The notes beneath the pieces were generated by a model. That model was not told the origin of the DNA. It worked only from the letters and a program-made list of their open reading frames with translations, and ran no database searches. A DNA stretch of 64,000 nt, taken from Alphaproteobacteria bacterium (GTDB lineage Bacteria; Pseudomonadota; Alphaproteobacteria; Rhizobiales; JAJFHC01). The translations under genes and the position numbers were made by a program. Shown in pieces: positions 58,040 through 64,000 of this stretch; the stretch's first letter is position 1; each line of letters begins with the position of its first letter. The stretch covers positions 1-64,000 of the forward strand of contig JAJFHD010000059.1 in NCBI GenBank assembly GCA_021775805.1. Reading direction: 5' to 3'.

Positions 58040-59248
58040 TCAGAAGTCGAGCTCAAGGACACTGACGGTTTCACCGGCCGGCGCTGCCGGTGCGAACGGT
58101 TTGCGGACCAGCAAGCCGTGGGCATGCGCCAGAATTCGAAGCATCGAACTGTCCTGGCGTTCGAACGGGGTTGCGACGATTTTGCCGTCGGCGGTCTTTT
58201 TCAGAGTTGTCCGAAGATAATCCTGTCGGCGGTCGTTGGCTTCGAGGGGTCGGCCCAGCACGGCACTTGTCATGACCGGATCGGTCAAGTTGGAACCCTG
58301 CATCCGGGCGAGCATGGGCTGCAGGAAGACACGGGCACAGACCAGGGCGGAGACCGGATTTCCCGGCAATCCCAGAACCTTGGTGGTACCGAGGCTGCCA
58401 AACATCAAGGGTTTTCCCGGCCGCATGGCAATCCGCCAGAAATCCACCTCAAGACCGAGTTCCGAGAGGGCTGATTGCACCAGGTCGTGATCGCCCACGG
58501 ACGCTCCGCCAATGGTCACGAGCACATCTGCTTTGTGCATGCTGGAGACGCATTGGGTCAGACTTTCAACGGTATCGCGTGCAATTCCAAGATCGATCGG
58601 CTCTCCCCCAAGCCGTTCGACAAACGCACTCAGGCCGAAATTGTTGGACGATATGATCTGGTCCGGGCGTGGCGTGTCACCGGGCAGCACAAGTTCATCA
58701 CCGGTTGCAAGAATGGCTACCCGTGGGCGGCGATAGGCGCGCACAGCGGCAATGTTCATGGCAGCGGAAAGGGCGATCTCGCGCGGTGCGATTCGCGAAC
58801 CCGCCTCGATCAGGCTTTCTCCAATGCGAAAGTCGAGTCCGCTGGGCCGGATGTTGGTTCTTCCGTCGCCGGGTTGCGTTATTCTGACGCGCTTGTCACC
58901 GACGGCCTCGGTATTTTCCTGGATAACGACCAGGTCGCAGTCCTCGGGCACGGGAGCCCCGGTAAAGATACGCACCGCCTGGTTGCGCCCCACGGCTCCA
59001 TGGAAACCGCGTCCGGCCGGCGCACTTCCGATCACGCTCAATTCGACAGGTGTAACGGCAACGTCCTGTGATCTCACTGCATAGCCATCCATGGAAGAGG
59101 CATTGAACGGCGGCTGAGTGATCCTCGCGGTCAGGGGCTCCGCATTGACACGGCCAAGCATGCCGGCAAGCGGAACGTCCTCGGTCTCCAGCGCAGAGAC
59201 GGTACCGAGGATCCGTGACAACGCATCTTCTACAGGCATCAACGGCAT
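58040..59248 (-). CDS. moeA: Molybdopterin molybdenumtransferase
   Basis: A 402-residue MoeA that inserts molybdate into adenylylated molybdopterin. Family segments: PPFNASSMDGYAV with the catalytic Asp, GDELVLPGD, the MPT-binding TIGGASVGDHDLV and RPGKPLMFG, and LPGNPVSALV. It follows moaC with a 31-bp gap in the trp-moa-moe-lexA cluster common in alphaproteobacteria. Confidence 0.95.
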   Translation of the reverse strand: MPLMPVEDALSRILGTVSALETEDVPLAGMLGRVNAEPLTARITQPPFNASSMDGYAVRSQDVAVTPVELSVIGSAPAGRGFHGAVGRNQAVRIFTGAPVPEDCDLVVIQENTEAVGDKRVRITQPGDGRTNIRPSGLDFRIGESLIEAGSRIAPREIALSAAMNIAAVRAYRRPRVAILATGDELVLPGDTPRPDQIISSNNFGLSAFVERLGGEPIDLGIARDTVESLTQCVSSMHKADVLVTIGGASVGDHDLVQSALSELGLEVDFWRIAMRPGKPLMFGSLGTTKVLGLPGNPVSALVCARVFLQPMLARMQGSNLTDPVMTSAVLGRPLEANDRRQDYLRTTLKKTADGKIVATPFERQDSSMLRILAHAHGLLVRKPFAPAAPAGETVSVLELDF

Positions 59249-59279
59249 GGCACGCCCCCAGGGTGTGTGGTATATCCGT

Positions 59280-59762
59280 TCATCCGCTCCGGAAGTCGCC
59301 CGACTTGCCGCCCGACTTTTCCCGTAATCCGATGCCGGTAATCGTGATGCCCCGGTCCACCGCCTTCACCATGTCATAGACCGTCAGACAGGCAACGGAA
59401 ACCGCTGTCAACGCTTCCATCTCAACCCCGGTCTTGCCGGATACCTTTACGGTGGCAGTGACATCGACGGCCGAGTTGGCACGATTCGGAACAAGTTCCA
59501 CGGACACCTTGGTGACCGGCAGAGGATGGCACAACGGGATGAGGTCGTGGGTTCGTTTGGCCGCCATGATCCCGGCAATCCGCGCAACGCCGAGCACATC
59601 GCCTTTCTTTGCCTGCCCGAGTTCGATCAATTCCAGGGTTTCCGGTCGCATGCATACCCTGCCGGCGGCGACCGCGGTCCGATCTGTGGTGTCTTTCCCG
59701 GAGACATCGACCATATGGGCATTGCCCTGGGCGTCTATGTGGGTGAGCCCGCTGTTACTCAT
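59280..59762 (-). CDS. moaC: Cyclic pyranopterin monophosphate synthase accessory protein
   Basis: A 160-residue hexameric MoaC, acting with MoaA in the first step of molybdenum cofactor synthesis. Motifs [31 protein letters not shown] and [20 protein letters not shown] (active-site Lys/His/Cys region) are intact. Its ATG lies inside the trpC end (8-bp overlap), so the two are co-translated. Confidence 0.96.
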   Translation of the reverse strand: MSNSGLTHIDAQGNAHMVDVSGKDTTDRTAVAAGRVCMRPETLELIELGQAKKGDVLGVARIAGIMAAKRTHDLIPLCHPLPVTKVSVELVPNRANSAVDVTATVKVSGKTGVEMEALTAVSVACLTVYDMVKAVDRGITITGIGLREKSGGKSGDFRSG

Positions 59763-60585
59763 GATACTGGGGTGTGGTGTCGACGACCGGAGGACGTGTC
59801 GACAGAAGAGAACGGGTTGCCCCTTCGACGTCGTCCTGGCGCATCAAACTCTCGCCTATCAGAAACGACGTCACTTCCCACCGGGCGAGGCGTTCCATAT
59901 CGCCGGCGGTGAAGATGCCGCTTTCCGCAACGATCATGCGCTCGCGCGGCACAAACTCAGCCAGCCGTTCGGTCGTTTCCAGGCTGGTTTCAAAGGTTTT
60001 CAGGTTGCGGTTGTTGATGCCGATCATGGGCGTCTTGAGATCGAGCGCACGTTCCAGTTCGCCTTCGTCATGAACCTCGGCCAGAACATCCATTCCCCAT
60101 TCGAATGCAGCCGCTTCCAGTTCCTGTGCCAGGGTGTCGTCAACGGCAGCCAGAATAATCAGAATGCAGTCAGCACCCAGGGCCCGCGCCTCGGCCACCT
60201 GATAGGTGTCGAACATGAAATCCTTGCGCAAGACGGGAAGCTCGGTTGCCACACGCGCGCTGCATAAATAGGAGGGCGAGCCCTGAAACGAGGGCGCATC
60301 TGTGAGGACCGACAAGCAGGCTGCACCGCCGGCCTCGTAGGCGACGGCAAGCTCTCGCGGGTTGAAGTCACTCCTGATCAAACCCTTGGAAGGGCTGGCC
60401 TTCTTGATTTCCGCTATCAGGCCGTACTCGCCCATGGCAGTGCGGGATTTCAGGGCATGATAGAATCCCCGTGGCGCCGAAGCGTCCCGTGCCGATGCTT
60501 CCATATGATGAAGCGGCCGCGCGGCTTTCGCCGTCGCAATCTCTTCGAGTTTGTACTTTGTGATATGGTCGAGGATGTCACTCAT
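59755..60585 (-). CDS. trpC: Indole-3-glycerol phosphate synthase
   Basis: A 276-residue TIM-barrel enzyme that closes the indole ring in tryptophan synthesis. Catalytic residues lie in [13 protein letters not shown] (Lys), [12 protein letters not shown] (Lys), [11 protein letters not shown] (Asn) and IVAESGI (Glu/Ser). The ATG at 60585 (MSDILDHI) gives normal length; the frame runs upstream into trpD. No fused TrpF domain. Confidence 0.96.
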   Translation of the reverse strand: MSDILDHITKYKLEEIATAKAARPLHHMEASARDASAPRGFYHALKSRTAMGEYGLIAEIKKASPSKGLIRSDFNPRELAVAYEAGGAACLSVLTDAPSFQGSPSYLCSARVATELPVLRKDFMFDTYQVAEARALGADCILIILAAVDDTLAQELEAAAFEWGMDVLAEVHDEGELERALDLKTPMIGINNRNLKTFETSLETTERLAEFVPRERMIVAESGIFTAGDMERLARWEVTSFLIGESLMRQDDVEGATRSLLSTRPPVVDTTPQYHE

Positions 60586-60595
60586 GCGGGTCCGC

Positions 60596-61618
60596 TCACG
60601 AATTCGATGTGGCGACCAACCGGTCGAGGCACGACTTTGCCCGACCGCTGTCAATCGCTTCGCTGGCGATCGCGACACCCTGCTTGAGATTGTCGGCCTT
60701 GTCGGCCACGATCAGCGCGGCTGCTGCCGTTATTGTCACATTGTCGCGGTGTGGTCCCGGTTCTCCGTCGAGCATCGCACGCATGGCATCGGCATTCTCT
60801 TGGGCATTGCCTCCTTTGAGATCGTCCAGACCCGATCTGGGTAATCCGGCATCGTCCGGTTCCACCTCGAAACTCCGGACAACGCCGTCCCGGAGTTCTG
60901 AAACGAAAGTCGTTCCGGTGGTCGTGATTTCATCCAGGCCCTGATCGCCGTCCGTTCCGTGAACCACCCAAACGCAGTCGGAGCCCAGGTTCCGGAACAC
61001 ATGCGCCAGCGGTTCTACCCATCTGCGATCGAAAACGCCGACCAGTTGACGGCGTACTCCGGCCGGATTCGATATCGGCCCGAGCAAATTGAAAATTGTC
61101 CGGGTGCCGAGTTCCACCCGGCTCGGCCCCACATGTTTCATCGCCGAGTGATGGGCGGGGGCAAACATGAACCCGACACCGGCTTCCCGGATGCACCGCG
61201 CAATTGTTTCCGGTCCCGCATCCAGATTGACACCCAACGCCGCCAGAACGTCGGCGGCGCCGGACTTTGATGACATGGCGCGGTTGCCGTGTTTTGCTAT
61301 CGCGACGCCGCAGGCTGCCGTCACAATGGCGGACGCCGTCGAAATGTTGAGGGTGCCAGCGGCATCGCCACCGGTGCCGACAATATCGATTGCGTCATCC
61401 GGCGCCGACACTCGAAGCATCTTGCTGCGCATGGCTTCTGCGGCACCGCTGATCTCGTCGACCGATTCGCCTCGAACTCTCAACGCCATCAGGAAGCCGC
61501 CGATTTGTGACGGCGTCGCCTCGCCCGACATCATCGCATCGAATGCAAGTCGGGCGTCCTCCCGGTCAAGGCTGTCTCCGCCGGAGATCTTGGCGATAAA
61601 TGGTTTCAGGTCGGCCAT
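60596..61618 (-). CDS. trpD: Anthranilate phosphoribosyltransferase
   Basis: A 340-residue enzyme that transfers a phosphoribosyl group from PRPP to anthranilate. The PRPP-binding [31 protein letters not shown] and the anthranilate-site Arg region [18 protein letters not shown] (quoted in part) are present. It starts 295 bp downstream of trpG, a gap in which I see no gene. Confidence 0.96.
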   Translation of the reverse strand: MADLKPFIAKISGGDSLDREDARLAFDAMMSGEATPSQIGGFLMALRVRGESVDEISGAAEAMRSKMLRVSAPDDAIDIVGTGGDAAGTLNISTASAIVTAACGVAIAKHGNRAMSSKSGAADVLAALGVNLDAGPETIARCIREAGVGFMFAPAHHSAMKHVGPSRVELGTRTIFNLLGPISNPAGVRRQLVGVFDRRWVEPLAHVFRNLGSDCVWVVHGTDGDQGLDEITTTGTTFVSELRDGVVRSFEVEPDDAGLPRSGLDDLKGGNAQENADAMRAMLDGEPGPHRDNVTITAAAALIVADKADNLKQGVAIASEAIDSGRAKSCLDRLVATSNS

Positions 61619-61913
61619 GCTTCGGAGCTCGATGTTCGTACAATTCCATATATGCCGACAGATAGCCTATCGTGCTCGTCTTGTGCAACCGATACCCACG
61701 GGGATGGTTATCTTTTCGCAGGACGGGCAGGGCGGTTTTGCCAGGCGTTGCGCCACGCAAGATCCGCCGAGCACAGTAAACCACACCGTTCCCCGGACGC
61801 GGGAAGCGTGAGCCGGGGCCGTACCGGTCACTGGCCTTTGCATCTGGAACGATCCCGGGTCCAAAGGCGGAAACTAAAGCCATCGGCCAGGGCGAACATG
61901 CCCTTGGCGGGAC

Positions 61914-62480
61914 TCACACAAGTTTCAGAAAGTTCGACAACAAGTCGTGTCCATGGTCAGAGGCGATGCTCTCCGGGTGAAACTGGACCCCATGCAGCGG
62001 CAGGGTCTTGTGCGCCAGGCCCATAATTTGTCCGTCGTTAGTCTCCGCGGTGATGTCGAAGCAGTCTGGCAGGCTGACGCGTTCAACCACCAAGGAATGG
62101 TATCGCGTGGCCGTGAAGTTGTTTTTCAGGCCCTTGAAGACACTGTGGTCATCATGGCGAATCGCTGACAACTTTCCGTGCATCTGTACCGGTGCCCGGA
62201 TGACTCGGCCGCCAAAAGCCTCGCCAATCGCCTGATGGCCAAGGCAGACCCCAAGAACCGGCAGTTCAGCGCCGGCAGCACGGACAAGATCGATGCAGAT
62301 GCCGGCCGTATCAGGCATGCCCGGGCCGGGAGAAATTACGATGGCGTCGGGCCGCATGGCCAAAACTTGATCGGTTGTGATCTTGTCGTTTCGGAACACC
62401 TGGACGTCCGAACCGAGTTCGCCGAGATAGTGGACGAGGTTGTACGTGAAGCTGTCGTAGTTATCGATCAGAACGATCAT
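61914..62480 (-). CDS. trpG: Anthranilate synthase component II (glutamine amidotransferase)
   Basis: A 188-residue class I glutamine amidotransferase that supplies ammonia to TrpE. The catalytic Cys lies in [16 protein letters not shown] and the His/Glu pair in [14 protein letters not shown]. The start is the ATG at 62480 ([14 protein letters not shown]), 11 bp after the trpE stop. The alternative role in folate synthesis (PabA) cannot be excluded, as one protein often serves both. Confidence 0.95.
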   Translation of the reverse strand: MIVLIDNYDSFTYNLVHYLGELGSDVQVFRNDKITTDQVLAMRPDAIVISPGPGMPDTAGICIDLVRAAGAELPVLGVCLGHQAIGEAFGGRVIRAPVQMHGKLSAIRHDDHSVFKGLKNNFTATRYHSLVVERVSLPDCFDITAETNDGQIMGLAHKTLPLHGVQFHPESIASDHGHDLLSNFLKLV

Positions 62481-62491
62481 CACCCCTGCCT

Positions 62492-64000
62492 TTACTGAGC
62501 GCGTCCGCCGGTGCCGGCGAACCGTACGGCCTCCTCGGCCGCTCTGAACAGGGCCTTGGCCTTGTTGATGCATTCGACTTGTTCCGACTGCGGATCGGAG
62601 TCGGCAACGATCCCGGCACCGGCCTGGACATACATTGTCCCGTCCTTGACGATAGCCGTGCGCAAAACGATGCACGTATCCATATCGCCGTTGGCTGAAA
62701 AGTAACCGACACAGCCGGCGTAAATACCGCGCTTTTCGTGTTCGAGAGTGTCGATGATCTCCATGGCGCGCACTTTTGGAGCACCGGAGACCGTGCCGGC
62801 GGGGAAGCCCGCGACCAGGGCTGAAATGGCGTCATAGGCATCGTCCAGATCACCGTCGACGTTCGATACGATGTGCATGACCTGGCTGTAGTACTCGAGC
62901 ACGAATTGTTCGGTTACCCGGACAGATCCGATACGCGAAACCCGTCCCACATCGTTGCGTCCCAGATCGAGCAGCATCAGATGCTCGGCCCGCTCCTTGG
63001 GATCGGCAAGGAGTTCAGCGGCAAGAGCATCATCTTCGGTACGGGTTTCGCCCCGGGGCCTAGTGCCCGCAAGCGGGCGGACCGTGACTTTGCCGTCGCG
63101 TACCCTGACGAGGATTTCCGGACTCGACCCGATGACCGAAAAACCGTCGAAGTTAAGATAATACAGGAACGGCGAGGGGTTTACGCGCCGCAGGGCCCGG
63201 TAGAGCGCCAGCGGCGGAAGGTCGAATGGTGCACTGAACCGCTGGCTCAGTACCACCTGAAAGATGTCGCCTGCTGCAATATGTTCCTTGGCGGCGAGCA
63301 CCATGGCCTTGTAGTCGTCAGGAGTCGTGTTCGATACCGTGGCGTCGGTTGCGGAAAACGGTACATCCTTCTGCGGATCATGGTGAAGTGGGCGGTCGAG
63401 GGCCGTCACCACTTCCTCAATCCGATCGCGGGCCCGGGTGTACGCCGCGGCGGCAGACAGAGACTGGGTTGGAAAAACCGGCGTAACCAGGGTCACTTCA
63501 TCCTTGACCGAGTCGAAAATCGCCATGATCGTGGGACGCAGCAGGATCGCGTCGGGTACTGCCAGGGGATCTGGTTTGTCTGCGGGCAACTCCTCCATAA
63601 GCCGCACCATGTCGTATCCCATATAGCCGAAAACACCGGCAGCCATGGGCGGCAGTTCGTCCGGCAATTCGATCCGCGACTCTTCCAGCAGCATCCGCAA
63701 TGAGGTGAGGGGTGGTTCGCTGGAGGCCTCGAACCCGGACTTCGGATCGTTGCCGGCCTGGCGGTTGATCTCGGCTTTCTCGCCGAAGCAACGCCAGATC
63801 AGATCCGGCTTCAGGCCGATAATCGAATAGCGCCCCCTGACCGCGCCGCCTTCCACCGACTCGAGCAGAAAGCTGTTCTCGTTGTTTTCAGCAAGCTTGA
63901 GCATGGCCGAAACCGGGGTCTCGAGGTCCGAGACGACTTTGGTCCAGACCACCTGATTGCGGCCGTTGGCATAGACCGAGGCAAACGTCTCAAGGTCGGG
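62492..64000 (-). CDS. trpE: Anthranilate synthase component I (5' end outside window)
   Basis: 502 codons are visible. The frame is open to the window edge, and the first visible residues ([15 protein letters not shown]) are typical of an early N-terminal part, so only some residues are missing. Chorismate-enzyme motifs: [14 protein letters not shown] (tryptophan-feedback region), [27 protein letters not shown], and [15 protein letters not shown] near the C-terminus. It heads the trpE-G-D-C-moaC-moeA-lexA run. Any leader or attenuator lies beyond the window. Confidence 0.95.
   Translation of the reverse strand, partial: PDLETFASVYANGRNQVVWTKVVSDLETPVSAMLKLAENNENSFLLESVEGGAVRGRYSIIGLKPDLIWRCFGEKAEINRQAGNDPKSGFEASSEPPLTSLRMLLEESRIELPDELPPMAAGVFGYMGYDMVRLMEELPADKPDPLAVPDAILLRPTIMAIFDSVKDEVTLVTPVFPTQSLSAAAAYTRARDRIEEVVTALDRPLHHDPQKDVPFSATDATVSNTTPDDYKAMVLAAKEHIAAGDIFQVVLSQRFSAPFDLPPLALYRALRRVNPSPFLYYLNFDGFSVIGSSPEILVRVRDGKVTVRPLAGTRPRGETRTEDDALAAELLADPKERAEHLMLLDLGRNDVGRVSRIGSVRVTEQFVLEYYSQVMHIVSNVDGDLDDAYDAISALVAGFPAGTVSGAPKVRAMEIIDTLEHEKRGIYAGCVGYFSANGDMDTCIVLRTAIVKDGTMYVQAGAGIVADSDPQSEQVECINKAKALFRAAEEAVRFAGTGGRAQ

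Noticed and set aside
1-64000. CRISPR arrays, insertion sequences, integrases, rRNA genes
   Set aside because: I looked for regularly spaced repeats, transposase or integrase motifs and rRNA and saw none.

Overview
The window reads as a chromosomal segment of an alphaproteobacterium, most probably order Hyphomicrobiales (Rhizobiales) or a close relative. The evidence is gene order and protein type. The blocks hupB / tRNA-Val / tRNA-Asp / nuoA-N / birA / RNase J / mce / DUF1467 / proS / lolC-lolD / dnaE, then rpsB-tsf-pyrH-frr-uppS-cdsA-dxr-rseP-bamA-fabZ, then gltA / gltX / comEC / lexA-moeA-moaC-trpC-trpD-trpG-trpE follow the familiar order of that group. ProS is the short alphaproteobacterial type, and the LexA boxes are of the GTTC-N7-GTTC alphaproteobacterial type. 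Almost everything is core housekeeping; accessory material sits in a few discrete places.

Layout. 1-620: hupB with a strong terminator, and tRNA-Val(TAC). 621-7793: an accessory block that separates tRNA-Val from tRNA-Asp. It holds a SulP-STAS-cNMP transporter, a frameshifted pseudogene, acetate kinase translationally coupled to a GNAT acetyltransferase, a YkgJ-type cysteine-cluster protein and a small membrane protein. 7794-9188: tRNA-Asp(GTC) and a wrecked caspase-like peptidase gene. 9189-24216: a complete 14-gene complex I operon (nuoA-N), tightly overlapped, whose NuoE carries a long acidic linker and two C-terminal helix-hairpin-helix-like modules. 24220-31947: birA, RNase J, methylmalonyl-CoA epimerase, DUF1467, a secreted unknown, proS and lolC-lolD. 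32098-36901: a second accessory block between lolD and dnaE. It holds a histone-deacetylase/acetylpolyamine-amidohydrolase-like enzyme, a 1028-residue KAP P-loop NTPase, and a putative 32-residue one-pass membrane protein behind a LexA box. 36902-40399: dnaE. 40640-51379: translation, cell-envelope and isoprenoid genes. 51840-64000 (mostly minus strand): gltA and gltX, then comEC on the plus strand, then the lexA / moeA / moaC / trpCDGE cluster, with trpE running off the window.

What stands out: (1) lpxD is absent between bamA and fabZ, and lpxA-lpxI-lpxB are absent between fabZ and gltA, although the flanking order is otherwise canonical. (2) A LexA box precedes a tiny predicted membrane peptide next to dnaE, the arrangement expected of an SOS-induced division inhibitor; lexA in the same window carries the same box inside its own promoter. 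(3) A large KAP NTPase has an unusual N-terminal half and is inserted in a normally conserved junction. (4) A two-copy element of about 120-150 bp lies in two convergent intergenic regions, one of them exactly where lpxAIB would be. (5) comEC has a single in-frame TGA with the remaining reading frame intact. (6) A shared helix-hairpin-helix-like module is appended to two unrelated proteins, NuoE (two copies) and ribosomal protein S2 (one copy).

Limits: all assignments come from reading the sequence and remembered family features. No database search, structure prediction or composition calculation was run.
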